Source: Zhongshania antarctica
GTDB taxonomy: Bacteria > Pseudomonadota > Gammaproteobacteria > Pseudomonadales > Spongiibacteraceae
Direction: 5' to 3'
Length of the DNA stretch: 64,000 nucleotides
Assembly: GCF_014202945.1 (NCBI RefSeq)
Contig: NZ_JACHHW010000012.1
Location: 1-64,000 of the forward strand
Below, in pieces: positions 28,102 through 37,574 of this stretch (positions within the stretch are counted from its first letter, which is position 1; each line of letters begins with the position of its first letter). The position numbers were made by a program, and so were the translations under genes. The notes under the pieces were generated by a model, which was not told the DNA's origin, searched no databases, and worked only from the letters and a program-made list of their open reading frames with translations.

Positions 28102-28457
28102 TGCTTCGGCCCTCGCCAAACATTGACGTGTATTTGTACATGGCGCCAGTCGATATGCGCAAGTCCATTAATGGCTTGGCCGCGCTGGTTGAAAACGAAC
28201 TAGCGCTCTCACCGATGATGGAAGTGCTATTTGTATTTTGTAATCGTGGCCGAGATAAAATCAAACTTCTGTATTGGGAGCGAAATGGCTTTGTTGTCTG
28301 GTATAAGCGCCTAGAAAAGCAGCGCTTTAAGTGGCCTCGCCAATGCGAGTCAGGCTATGAATTACGCGATGGCCGCGACTTAAACCTCTTGCTCGATAGC
28401 TTGGATATTTGGCGCAATAAACCGCATGAAACCTTGTATTTTGACTCGGTTAGCTAA
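28101..28457 (+). CDS. tnpB: IS66-family accessory protein TnpB
   Basis: A 118-residue complete IS66 OrfB (MLRPSPNIDVYLYMAPVDMR; GRDKIKLLYWERNGFVVWYK; ending HETLYFDSVS). The start ATG overlaps the tnpA stop by one base. It is needed with TnpA and TnpC for IS66 transposition. It serves as the intact reference for the chimera at 2876-3190. Confidence 0.92.
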   Translation: MLRPSPNIDVYLYMAPVDMRKSINGLAALVENELALSPMMEVLFVFCNRGRDKIKLLYWERNGFVVWYKRLEKQRFKWPRQCESGYELRDGRDLNLLLDSLDIWRNKPHETLYFDSVS

Positions 28458-28481
28458 AGCTCTTTTGGTATAATACGCGTC

Positions 28482-30803
28482 ATGACGACGCGACTTTCAC
28501 CCCCTTCGTCGGACGATATCCACAGCCTCAAAGCTTTTCTTTTGGAGAAGGATAAACGCATCTCGTTACTCGAAGAACAAGTGCGTTTACTCAGGCATAA
28601 ACGCTTTGCGGCCAGCAGCGAGAAGTCGGATGGGCAGACGGAGCTGTTTAATGAAGCAGAGGCGGCTGAGCCTGTCCCAGAAGAAGACCTTAACGAAAAC
28701 ACGGATGACGCTGAAACCGAAACGATCCAATACGAGCGTCGCAAATCCCGTGGTCGTAAATCGTTACCCGCTGACTTGCCACACGTTCGTATCGAACATG
28801 ATCTGGCTGATGCCGACAAAGTCTGTGAATGCGGTTGTGCGCTAACGCATATTGGCGAAGACACCAGCGAGCAGCTGGATATCATTCCCGCAACCGTCCA
28901 AGTCTTAGTACACGCCCGACTGAAATACGCCTGCAAAGCGTGTGAATTGACGGTACGTACCGCCGCTTTACCGGCGCAGCCCATTCCAAAAAGCAATGCG
29001 AGTGCAGGCCTACTGGCGTATATCGCTACCGCAGAATACCAAGATGCGCTGCCACTGCACCGCCAAGAAGCCATCTTCAAACGGATGGAGATTGATATCC
29101 CCCGCAACACCCTCGCCAATTGGATGATGCGCAGTGGCGAACTAATCGCGCCACTCATCACCCAGCTTGATCACGAGCTCCGCCGCGGCAAGATCATCCA
29201 GTGCGACGAAACACCGCTTCAGGTATTAAACGAACCGGACAGGCCCGCGAGTAGCCAATCGTATATGGGGGTCAGGCGCAGTGGCGCCCCAGATCACCCC
29301 ATTGTGTTATATGACTATGCACCGAGTCGCGCTGGCAGCGTGGCGGAGAATTTACTAAAGGGTTTTAGTGGTTACCTGCAAACCGACGACTATGCGGGCT
29401 ACCATGCGGTCGGCCGCCAAGACGGCATTAGCCATGTGGGTTGCTGGGCACACGCGCGCCGTAAGTTCGTTGACGCCCAGAAGGCGGCGACCTCCAAAGA
29501 CAAAAAGACCGCCCGCACCGGCAAAGCCGATGTGGCCATTAACTACATTGCCAAGCTGTACGCCATCGAAAAGCAGGCGAAAGACGCGAGCAGCAAAGCT
29601 CGTCGCCAGCTACGACAAGATAAAAGCGTTCCGATCCTAAACGCCCTTAGGGAGTGGTTAGATAAAACCTTACACAGCACCTTGCCCAAAGGCCTGCTCG
29701 GTACGGCGCTGGGTTATCTCAATAAAAACTGGGAAAAACTGATTCGCTACATAGAAGACGGCGACGTCAATATCGACAATAACCTTGCTGAGGACGCACG
29801 ATCGACGGGCGCCAGACAGGCCGCGGCGTGCGAGGTTGTTGGCATTAGCGCCAAGACCTATCAGCGCTGGGATCGGCGCGACAATGTTGGCGACAGTCGG
29901 CAAAATGCCGTGCACACACCCGCGAAGAAGCTGTCGGCACTGGAACGACAGCGCATTATCAAACTGGTGAACGAGCCGGAGTACGCTGACTTGGCACCGA
30001 GCCAAATTGTCCCCACGCTGGCCGATGAAGGCCGCTACAATGGTTCTGAATCGACGTTATACCGCATTCTGAAAGACGAGAAGCAACTTAACCACCGCCA
30101 GAAGTCCAGGCTGGCAGCCGCCATTAAAAAGCCCAAAGCCCCAACAGCGACTGGCGCTAATCAAATTTACACTTGGGACATTACCTATCCGCCCACGCGG
30201 GCTCGAGGCGTATTTTTATACCTTTATGTCGTGATGGACATTTACAGCCGGAAAATAGTTGGCTGGCAGGTGCATGACGAGGAGCGCAGCGTCTTGGCGG
30301 TGGAATTAATGACCGATATCTGTCAGCGAGAAGGTGTCAAACGTCATCAAGTCACACTTCATTCGGACAATGGCAGCCCAATGAAAGGGGCGACGATGCT
30401 CGCAACATTGCAGCAGCTGGGGATCATGTCGTCGTTCAGCCTACCATCGGTGAGCAATGACAACCCTTATTCTGAATCCCTGTTTCGCACCTTGAAATAT
30501 CGCCCCAGCTATCCTGCACAACCGTTTACGTACTTACATGCCGCGCGGGTCTGAGTACACGATTTTGTCGAATGGTATAACAAGAAACACCGGCATAGCG
30601 CGATTAAGTTTGTTATGCCAGTCCAGCGCCATGCAGGAGAAAACGCCAAAATACTGGCTTACCGGAAACAGGTGTACGAACAAGCCCGATTAGAGAATCC
30701 AATGCGCTGGAGCGGTCATATTAGAAATTGGGAGCTGATAAAAGACGTTTATCTTAACCCGGAAAAGCCAGCGGTTGTGGGCGAGGAAAATAAGGCGGCA
30801 TAA
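28482..30803 (+). pseudogene. tnpC: Fusion of IS66 tnpC and IS3 orfB with an internal TGA
   Basis: Residues 1 to about 439 are IS66 TnpC: zinc-finger-like CECGCALTHIGEDTSEQLDI and YACKACELTVRTAALPAQPI, then the DDE core IIQCDETPLQVL. After NIDNNLAEDA the frame continues without a break into an IS3-family OrfB (AACEVVGISAKTYQRWDRRD, TWDITYPPTRARGVFLYLYV, TLHSDNGSPM, NPYSESLFRTLKY). TGA at 30552-30554 replaces the usual Trp in AARVWVHDFVEWYNKKHRHS, and the rest of OrfB runs to 30803. TnpC lacks its C-terminus and OrfB its start and continuity, so neither should work. Confidence 0.9.
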
Positions 30804-31325
30804 ATCAATCTGAGGCGACAACCACCTTGAAAAACGCCGCTCTGCAGGCCGCAAGAAAATCAAGTAGCAGCAGGGAGCGAAGCGATGCACCGACTTGATT
30901 TGGTAGCAAACTCAATCACTAAAGCCCTATCCCGTCCTACTTTTACTCGCGCTAAAATATACCAACGCACAACAACATTAACCCAAACACATTGCAAGAC
31001 GCCGTCACTCTAACCGATGTTGGCCTGGGCCTGCGTTCGGAGCTAGGCGCCTGATCAGTGAACTTCCAAGCTCGCAATGTCACCAAGAAACAAGATGCAA
31101 TTCTGATCCCCGATCAGCCGCTCAATCCAGGTAACCATACGAACCCCCCATCCAGAGCAAACCACCTATCAGATAGAAGCTAGAGTTGACTTCTGTTTAG
31201 AAAAATGGGGCACACTCCGAGCCCCTGCTGTTAGCAAGAGCTCGGCATGTAAAGATGGGGGTAATTAAATAAGTACGAAAATATAGAACCGTGTACAGCG
31301 ACTCTATATTATTTAGAAAGTTCTT
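30804..31325. other. Gene-free stretch between the IS fusion and the carboxylase operon
   Basis: 30804-30840 resembles the usual 3' flank of IS3 orfB. Around 30978-31095 a frame interrupted by TGA (LTDVGLGLRSELGA, then SVNFQARNVT) may be the last strands of another TonB receptor, a weak suggestion only. I see no clear terminator for the minus-strand operon ending at 31326. Confidence 0.35.
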
Positions 31326-32174
31326 TTAACAAAAATACTCTGGTCTGCCCTGCAGCCACAAGTCACCCCACAGCTGGCCACCGCCATCTATGGTGAGCAC
31401 TTCACCAGTAATGAACCTGCCACTTGGGCCGCCAAGATAGACACAGGCTTGCGCAATGTCCCACGGTGTGCCAAACCGCTTCATCGGATTTGATTTATCA
31501 AATTCACTAAGTGCCTCTGGAGAATAAGCACCCATACCCTCGCTAAAAATAACCCCTGGGGCAACACAGTTCACACGGATATTATATTCTGACCATTCCA
31601 CCGCCACCGTCTTCGACAAATGGATTACGCCGGCACGAGCAGCACAGGTGTGCGCGCCGCCATTCATACCTCTAGCCACCACGGTAACGATATTAACAAT
31701 ACTGCCCTGCTGCTTGCGATCTCGCCATTGGCGAGCAATATGCTGCATCATATACCAGCTGCCATTGAGATTATTATTGACCACGGCATCCCAGCCGTTT
31801 TTAGAAAAATCGATAGCCGACTGCGGAAACTGGCCACCCGCGTTATTCACTAAAATATCGAGACGCCCGTGCTCTTCAAAAATTGCCGCATACATTGCGG
31901 AAATTCCGTCGTAGTCACGGATATCTTGAAGTTTGTAACTTGCGAGTAAATTTGCATTGGTTAGCGCCGCAATCGTCTCAATCAGTTTCTCTTCTGTACG
32001 GCCCGTTATAATTACGTGGGCACCAAGGCGGGCGAAACACCACGCGGTGGCTCTACCAATGCCACTGCCGCCGCCACTAACAAGGACTACCTGCCCTTTA
32101 AACGCCCCCCCGCCAAACGGCAGGGGAGCCGCAGAAAATTCAGCGTCACTGGGTACAATCATCCGTAATTCCAT
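31326..32174 (-). CDS. SDR-family oxidoreductase (2-enoyl/2,4-dienoyl-CoA reductase-like) without the usual Tyr
   Basis: A 282-residue short-chain dehydrogenase. The cofactor motif VSGGGSGIGRATAW is near 32-45 and NNAG near 110. The canonical YxxxK is not present: the aligned segment reads GGAHTCAARAGVIHLSKTVA, as in peroxisomal trans-2-enoyl-CoA and 2,4-dienoyl-CoA reductases (family pattern HSGAARAGVxNLTK). A CoA-thioester reductase role is therefore likelier than an alcohol dehydrogenase role. It is the last gene of the minus-strand carboxylase operon, 23 bases after the acyl-CoA dehydrogenase. AtuB/AtuG-type SDRs occur in acyclic-terpene clusters. Confidence 0.85.
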   Translation of the reverse strand: MELRMIVPSDAEFSAAPLPFGGGAFKGQVVLVSGGGSGIGRATAWCFARLGAHVIITGRTEEKLIETIAALTNANLLASYKLQDIRDYDGISAMYAAIFEEHGRLDILVNNAGGQFPQSAIDFSKNGWDAVVNNNLNGSWYMMQHIARQWRDRKQQGSIVNIVTVVARGMNGGAHTCAARAGVIHLSKTVAVEWSEYNIRVNCVAPGVIFSEGMGAYSPEALSEFDKSNPMKRFGTPWDIAQACVYLGGPSGRFITGEVLTIDGGGQLWGDLWLQGRPEYFC

Positions 32175-32197
32175 TATTATTCGCTCAACCGAAAGAC

Positions 32198-33370
32198 TTA
32201 GCGCAGTAGCTCACCGGCAATAATCAGCTTACGAACTTCAGTTGTTCCTGCACCAATCTCTAATAGTTTGGTAGCACGGAACAAGCGGTTTATTTCAGAT
32301 TCCCAAATATAACCACTACCGCCATGCACTTGCACACCATCATCAAGAACTTTGTTCAAAGTGTTAGAAACAAACATAATTGCCGCGGCCGTCACCTTGT
32401 GAATTTCCCCGCGTCCAGCCTCGCCGTGCGCAACTCCTTGGCAAGCAGACAACGCACGGTAGGTCATTAATTTCATGGTCTCAACATTGGCGTACATATC
32501 TGCCAAGCGACTCTGCACCATTTGAAAACTGGCGATAGGCTTACCGAATTGCTGACGGGTTTTAGCGTAGTCCACTGCCAACTCCAATGCGCGCTCAGCG
32601 ATGCCAACACAAATTGGGCTCACCATGGCGCGCTCGAGATCAAGTCCGCTCATCACAACGCGGTGGCCCTGTCCTAGCTCACCAACGATATTCTCTGAGG
32701 GTACACGACATTCTTCAAAAACCAATTCAGCAGTTTGGCTGCCACGGAAACCCATTTTGATCAGCTTCTGCGCCACTTTAAAACCGGGGAAATCTTTCTC
32801 AACCAAGAATGCAGTAATACCTTTTGAGCCTGCATCTTTCTCCGTTTTTGCATATACCAACACCACATCTGCGACAGCACCATTGGTGATATATATTTTA
32901 CTGCCATTTAAAACGTAATGGTCGCCATCTTTACGGGCCGTTGTATGCATAGACCCTAATGCATCAGAACCCGCTCCCGGCTCAGTTAAACCAAGCGCAC
33001 CAATCTTTGTACCGGCACAAACATCCGGTAAATACTTCTTTTTCAGAAACTCGCTACCATTTGCATAAACATTATTGGCGAATAAGTTATCGTGCGCGAC
33101 CCAGCTCAAAGCTAGAGCGTGGTTCCAGCGAGAAAAAGCTTGCAAAATCACACCGCTAGACAAAAAGTCCATACCTGCGCCGCCGTACTCAGAGCCAACG
33201 GTAACACCTAACAAACCAAGCTCACCCAGCCTCGGGAAAACCTCAGATGGCCACCATTCTTCGTTATCCATACGTCCAGATAACGGGTACAACACATCAC
33301 GCCCGATTCGATCGCAATGATCCAGTAACCCTTGTTGCTCATCACTCAATTCAAATAAATTTGTCATCAC
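32198..33370 (-). CDS. Acyl-CoA dehydrogenase of isovaleryl/citronellyl-CoA dehydrogenase type
   Basis: 390 residues with the standard three domains. FAD/substrate signatures are LGLTEPGAGSDALG and YITNGAVADVVLVYAKTEKD. The catalytic base is at the isovaleryl-CoA-dehydrogenase position (Glu in SGLDLERAMV), while the MCAD-position Glu is replaced in EIGAGTTEVRKLIIAGELLR. That exchange marks enzymes that oxidise branched acyl-CoAs at C2-C3 (LiuA, AtuD). Electrons go to ETF. It lies between the carboxyltransferase (25-base gap) and the SDR, consistent with forming the unsaturated acyl-CoA that the carboxylase uses. Confidence 0.9.
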   Translation of the reverse strand: MMTNLFELSDEQQGLLDHCDRIGRDVLYPLSGRMDNEEWWPSEVFPRLGELGLLGVTVGSEYGGAGMDFLSSGVILQAFSRWNHALALSWVAHDNLFANNVYANGSEFLKKKYLPDVCAGTKIGALGLTEPGAGSDALGSMHTTARKDGDHYVLNGSKIYITNGAVADVVLVYAKTEKDAGSKGITAFLVEKDFPGFKVAQKLIKMGFRGSQTAELVFEECRVPSENIVGELGQGHRVVMSGLDLERAMVSPICVGIAERALELAVDYAKTRQQFGKPIASFQMVQSRLADMYANVETMKLMTYRALSACQGVAHGEAGRGEIHKVTAAAIMFVSNTLNKVLDDGVQVHGGSGYIWESEINRLFRATKLLEIGAGTTEVRKLIIAGELLR

Positions 33371-33395
33371 TTATCTCTCTTCTTTTGGAAAAATT

Positions 33396-35003
33396 TTATA
33401 TGCGCAGAACGCCATAACGGGGATCTTCTATCGGCGTGTTCATCGAGGCGGCTATCGCCATACCCAGTGCATTGCGGGTATCGGCTGGGTCAATAATGCC
33501 GTCATCCCAAATTAACGATGAAGTGTAGTAAGCGCTACTTTGATGCTCGTAATCGTCAGTTACATCGCTGTAAATTTTTGCACGCTCTTCATCGCTCAGG
33601 GTTTTGCCTTCGCGCTCAAGCTGAGTGGTTTTAATGGTCGCCAAAGTTTTTGCTGCTTGCTCGCCACCCATTACCGAAATTTCGCTATTGGGCCAGCTGA
33701 ACAAGAAGCGACTGTCAAAGGCGCGACCACACATGCCGTAGTTACCAGCGCCATAGGAGCCATTGGTCATTATGGTGAATTTGGGCACCTCACTGCAGGC
33801 CTGTGCCATAATCATTTTCGCGCCGTCTTTGGTTATACCTTCGCGCTCGTATTCGCGACCCACCATATAGCCGGTAATGTTCTGCAAAAATACCAACGGC
33901 GTTTTATTTTGGTTACAAAGCTGAATAAAGTGCGCCGCTTTTTTGGAACTATCGTTAAATAGTATGCCGTTATTACCGATGATGCCGACCTTGTAACCCC
34001 AAATATGAGCAAAACCGCAGATCAGGGTCTTACCGTAGGCGGGCTGGTACTCATGGAAACGACTACCGTCGACTACACGGGCAATGACTTCCATCATGTC
34101 AAACTGAGTTTTGATGTTAACTGGAATAATACCGTATAACTCTTTCGGGTCGTAATAGGGCGCTTCTGGCGCCTGCTGCTGGGCATCCCATTTTTTCTTT
34201 TTGCTCCACTGACCAACAATTTCACGACCAATAGCAATAGCTTGTTCTTCGGTATCTGCAGCGTAATCGCAGGTACCGCTGACCGAGGTGTGCATGTCTG
34301 CGCCACCCAGTTCTTCAACAGTTACCTCTTCGCCGGTCGCCGCTTTTACGAGTGGCGGACCACCGAGGAATACTGCACCCGTGCCACGAACAATAACATT
34401 GTAATCACTCAGCGCGGGCACATAAGCACCACCCGCCGTACAGTGACCAAATACTAGCGATAATTGCTTACAACCCATTTTGCTTAGAATGGTTTGATTG
34501 CGAAAAATACGACCTGCAAAATATTTATCGCCAAACAATTCTGATTGTAGAGCCAAGAAACCGCCAGCGCTGTCGCACAGGTGAATGACTGGCAGGTGAT
34601 TTTCAATAGCGATATCCATGGCGCGAACAATCTTTTTGATTGTTATCGGATACCAAGCACCACCTTTCACCGTGCTGTCATTCGCATGAATCAATACCTC
34701 ACGACCACTGACAATACCAATGCCGGTAATGCAGCTCGCCGACGGGGAATCACCATCGTAGTGCTCGCCCGCTGCCAGAGTAGACAACTCTAAAAATGGC
34801 GTACCCGGATCGAGCAGCATTTCTAAGCGCTCGCGTGGCAACATCTTACCTTGGCGGGCCAAGCGATCTAGATCCCGCTGAGGACGTTCGTGGCGAGCTG
34901 CATTTTGGCGGCGATGAAATTCACCCAAACGTGCTTCGTTTGCTTTAAGATATTCTAGGTACTCTGGCGAGTTAATGTTCACTCGCGATTGAATTCTACG
35001 CAT
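33396..35003 (-). CDS. Acyl-CoA carboxylase carboxyltransferase (beta) subunit, MCC/GCC type
   Basis: 535 residues, two crotonase-like halves. The N half has HLCDSAGGFLALQSELFGDK and CTAGGAYVPALSDYNVIVRG with the acyl-CoA oxyanion region FLGGPPLVKAATGEEVTVEE. The C half has biotin-site segments GIIGNNGILFNDSSKKAAHF and NGSYGAGNYGMCGRAFDSRF. This is the methylcrotonyl-/geranyl-CoA carboxylase branch rather than propionyl/acetyl. It transfers CO2 from carboxybiotin to the gamma carbon of a 3-methyl-2-enoyl-CoA. Leucine (LiuB) and terpene (AtuC) forms cannot be told apart safely by eye; a Gly versus Phe in the substrate pocket is the known discriminator. Confidence 0.9.
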   Translation of the reverse strand: MRRIQSRVNINSPEYLEYLKANEARLGEFHRRQNAARHERPQRDLDRLARQGKMLPRERLEMLLDPGTPFLELSTLAAGEHYDGDSPSASCITGIGIVSGREVLIHANDSTVKGGAWYPITIKKIVRAMDIAIENHLPVIHLCDSAGGFLALQSELFGDKYFAGRIFRNQTILSKMGCKQLSLVFGHCTAGGAYVPALSDYNVIVRGTGAVFLGGPPLVKAATGEEVTVEELGGADMHTSVSGTCDYAADTEEQAIAIGREIVGQWSKKKKWDAQQQAPEAPYYDPKELYGIIPVNIKTQFDMMEVIARVVDGSRFHEYQPAYGKTLICGFAHIWGYKVGIIGNNGILFNDSSKKAAHFIQLCNQNKTPLVFLQNITGYMVGREYEREGITKDGAKMIMAQACSEVPKFTIMTNGSYGAGNYGMCGRAFDSRFLFSWPNSEISVMGGEQAAKTLATIKTTQLEREGKTLSDEERAKIYSDVTDDYEHQSSAYYTSSLIWDDGIIDPADTRNALGMAIAASMNTPIEDPRYGVLRI

Positions 35004-35041
35004 TGCGATAGTCCAGCCGATTTTTGTGAATGTCCAAGGAT

Positions 35042-35533
35042 TTAATCGTCGTTTTCGAATTCAACAAGAACATCGTCCTTGTTGAATTCGGAACCCACAC
35101 TAACATGTATGCGTCCAACGACACCGTCGCAGGCGGCCCTAATAGTCGATTGTAATTTCATACTTTCAATCGTCAATAATTTATCTCCATCAACGACACT
35201 ATCACCCTCCCGCACCAGCATTTCAACAACAACACCCGGCATAGGCGCACTAATCGCGCCGGCACCGGCACTGGCACCCGCAGCCGCGGCACAGGGGTCT
35301 ATGGCGGCGACCTTGAAATAACTGCCAGACATTTTTATGTAAATGTCATCACCATCACGAGCCATCCAATAATCATAAGATTTGCCATCTAGCGTCACAT
35401 TGCAGCGTCCTCCTTTACCGTGCTCAAATTCAACACGACACTCTGCATCACCAATCGTTAAAACTAGCTCGTCGGCCAAACTACGCGGTGCAACTTTATG
35501 CAGTTCATCACCAATTTTGAATGTGTATCTCAA
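35042..35533 (-). CDS. Free-standing biotin carboxyl carrier protein
   Basis: 163 residues. An N-terminal domain (MRYTFKIGDELHKVAPRSL) resembles the BT-like linker of acyl-CoA carboxylase alpha chains. An Ala/Gly-rich linker (CAAAAGASAGAGAISAP) leads to the biotinyl domain, where ESMKLQ carries the biotinylated Lys (ESMKL instead of the commoner EAMKM). In most MCC/GCC enzymes these parts are fused to the biotin carboxylase; here they are separate. The start is TTG at 35533, one base after the TGA of the carboxylase gene (TGAGTTG), so translation is coupled. Confidence 0.9.
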   Translation of the reverse strand: MRYTFKIGDELHKVAPRSLADELVLTIGDAECRVEFEHGKGGRCNVTLDGKSYDYWMARDGDDIYIKMSGSYFKVAAIDPCAAAAGASAGAGAISAPMPGVVVEMLVREGDSVVDGDKLLTIESMKLQSTIRAACDGVVGRIHVSVGSEFNKDDVLVEFENDD

Positions 35534-35534
35534 C

Positions 35535-37022
35535 TCAGTTTCTCCATTCTTTCATGAGACGATATGGGTACGGCACATCATCCATCATCGCCACAAACTG
35601 GTGATCACTCAGCGCGGCGGCGGCCAATACGGCAGCCTCCAGGTCATCACTAAGTTCCGACGGCCCCAAATCCGCTGCATGCTCTTTTATGAAACCGGTG
35701 TTAGTCTCACCTGCTTTAAACGCCTGATGACGAAGCAAGCGCCCCAAATAGTCTGCGTTTGTTTCCACGCCCAGTAACACGAATTGATCCAGCGCCTCAC
35801 AGGCCCGCTCAATAGCGGCATCGCGGTCCTCAGCGTGAACAATAAGTTTTGCAATCATAGAGTCGAAAGCGGTACCGACTTTTTGACCTTCGTAACTACC
35901 ACTGTCAAAGCGCATGCCTTCGCCAACTGGCGGACGCAACATGAGGACCTTGCCAGCAGCAGGCGCAAAGTCGTCGTCGGGAATTTCTGCGCAAATACGG
36001 CATTCAATAGCATGACCGACCTGCTTAATCTCTTCTTGGCTGTAGCTCAGAGGATGGCCCATGGCGATCCGCACTTGCTCTGCAACCAGGTCAACACCAG
36101 TAACCATTTCGGTAATGGGGTGCTCTACCTGAATACGGGTATTCATTTCCAAGAAGTAGTAATCGCCATTGGGGGCGAAAATAAACTCGATGGTACCGGC
36201 ACCGGTGTAATTGGTTGCCTTGGCGATACCCACTGCTGATTCGCAAATATCTTTGCGCAGCTCTGGGGTCAGCGCTGGGGACGGCGTCTCTTCAATTACC
36301 TTTTGAAAACGGCGCTGAATCGAGCACTCGCGCTCCCACAAGTGCACGCAATTACCGTGCTCATCGCCCAATACCTGCACTTCGATATGGCGTGGGCTTT
36401 CGATGTAGCGCTCTGCGTATACACGCGGATCACCAAAGTAACGTTGGGCTTCTACTTTTGCGGTCGCAACGATGTCTCGCAGGCCATCAGCCTCGCGAAC
36501 GATCTGCATTCCCTTACCACCACCACCAGCAGAGGCTTTAATCAATACGGGAAAGCCTATTTCGATAACCCCAGCAATGAATTTGTCATCGTCACCATCA
36601 TCAATCACCGACGGAGCTATAGGGAAGTCACGCTCAGCGACAAACTCACGCGAACCAATTTTATCGCCCATAAGATTCATCACTTCGGGACGCGGGCCAA
36701 TAAAACACACTCCAGCCCCATCCAGAGCGCGGACAAAACTGGCGTTTTCAGCCAAAAATCCGTAACCCGGATGCACCGCATCAACCCCGTGTTCTTTACA
36801 CAAACCAACAATTTGGGGAATATCAAGATAAGCACTAACAGGCGTGTCGCCAAATACCTCGTAGGCTTCGTCGGCAAGGCTTAACGCCGGGCTTTCGATC
36901 TCTTGACGGTGATAAAGAACTGCGGATGGCAGCCCCAGGTCTTTTAGCGTGCGCAATATTCGCATCGCAATTTCGCCGCGGTTAGCGACAAGTACTTTTT
37001 TAAAACTTCGTACAGCTGACAT
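35535..37022 (-). CDS. Biotin carboxylase subunit of an acyl-CoA carboxylase
   Basis: A 495-residue ATP-grasp enzyme that carboxylates biotin. It starts MSAVRSFKKVLVANRGEIAM and has HPGYGFLAENASFV, the glycine-rich loop KASAGGGGKGMQIV, EVQVLGDEHGN, RECSIQRRFQKVIEETPSP, EMNTRIQVEHPITEMVTG and SMIAKLIVHAEDRDAAIERA. ATG at 37022 places VANRGEIA at the normal position; upstream in-frame codons to 37136 would add 38 unrelated residues. It is the first gene of the operon and works with the carrier protein and the beta subunit. AtuF/LiuD homologues normally carry the biotin domain on the same chain; here it has been split off. Confidence 0.92.
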   Translation of the reverse strand: MSAVRSFKKVLVANRGEIAMRILRTLKDLGLPSAVLYHRQEIESPALSLADEAYEVFGDTPVSAYLDIPQIVGLCKEHGVDAVHPGYGFLAENASFVRALDGAGVCFIGPRPEVMNLMGDKIGSREFVAERDFPIAPSVIDDGDDDKFIAGVIEIGFPVLIKASAGGGGKGMQIVREADGLRDIVATAKVEAQRYFGDPRVYAERYIESPRHIEVQVLGDEHGNCVHLWERECSIQRRFQKVIEETPSPALTPELRKDICESAVGIAKATNYTGAGTIEFIFAPNGDYYFLEMNTRIQVEHPITEMVTGVDLVAEQVRIAMGHPLSYSQEEIKQVGHAIECRICAEIPDDDFAPAAGKVLMLRPPVGEGMRFDSGSYEGQKVGTAFDSMIAKLIVHAEDRDAAIERACEALDQFVLLGVETNADYLGRLLRHQAFKAGETNTGFIKEHAADLGPSELSDDLEAAVLAAAALSDHQFVAMMDDVPYPYRLMKEWRN

Positions 37023-37570
37023 TGAATTTTCCAGTGTGCTTAGTTGACTACTATATTTATACAGCACAATTGAGCTGTGCTCAATAAAAACTTGGGTTAA
37101 TCTAAGCCCCACGCTGAGCGCGCCTAAAATTACCAATAAATACCTACAGAACCGTTAAAAACGACATTTACTACAAACGCCTTTATTTTATTATTTCGCG
37201 TTTTCAATAATACAGAATATTAAGCATTTAATGAGCAGAGTCCCGCAGTGATCTCGCCCAGAACAAAAAACCCGCCTGTTACAGCGGGAAAGGACCGCAC
37301 TTAGAAGGGAACCTGTTTCGTATTTCGGACACGCGAAATTCTAACCCAATTAAAGGCTCGGTGTAAACCACTATTGAGTGCTGGTCAGCCCAGCAAGTAA
37401 TGACAAACATGTCAATACAGATGCTTTATAAGCACACAACAAAAGCGCCGGTAATGTCACGACCAGCATTGAACGAACGGCGGGGCAAGGCACCAATAAA
37501 TCACAACCAAACTCCCCAATACGGTAAGTACCGTATTTAAAGAAAGTACCCATAATGGTGAATCGCCTTT
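37023..37570. other. Carboxylase operon promoter region and gene-free DNA
   Basis: AT-rich between 37040 and 37240, where the minus-strand operon promoter must lie; boxes are not clear to me. An orphan minus-strand terminator is at 37265-37288. No gene is supported between 37290 and 37570. Confidence 0.4.
37265..37288 (-). terminator. Orphan rho-independent terminator (minus strand)
   Basis: CCCGCCTGTTACAGCGGG at 37271-37288 folds into a stem (CCCG/CGGG plus CTGT/ACAG). On the minus strand it is followed by six T (37265-37270). No intact minus-strand gene ends here, so the gene it served was probably lost. It now insulates the carboxylase promoter from upstream transcription. Confidence 0.75.
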
Positions 37571-37574
37571 ATCT

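Larger units (their letters stand above)
27725..30803 (+). mobile_element. IS66 element whose tnpC is fused to an IS3 orfB
   Basis: The left terminal repeat GTAAGCGGTCAATTAACCAC starts at 27725. tnpA, tnpB and most of tnpC follow in normal order, then near 29800 tnpC passes in frame into an IS3-family orfB that ends at 30803. The IS66 right end is missing. This is the best preserved IS66 copy in the window and the reference for the other relics. Confidence 0.88.

Noticed and set aside
28454-29161. 235-codon open frame on the minus strand
   Set aside because: Antisense to IS66 tnpC; Ser/Arg-rich composition typical of a shadow frame; no family pattern.
30552-30554. TGA read as a recoding event (selenocysteine or read-through) in the transposase fusion
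   Set aside because: The position is a conserved Trp in IS3 OrfB, so a simple TGG to TGA mutation in an already broken gene explains it.
36303-36884. 193-codon plus-strand frame
   Set aside because: Antisense to the biotin carboxylase, which has full family motifs; the antisense product has no recognisable pattern.
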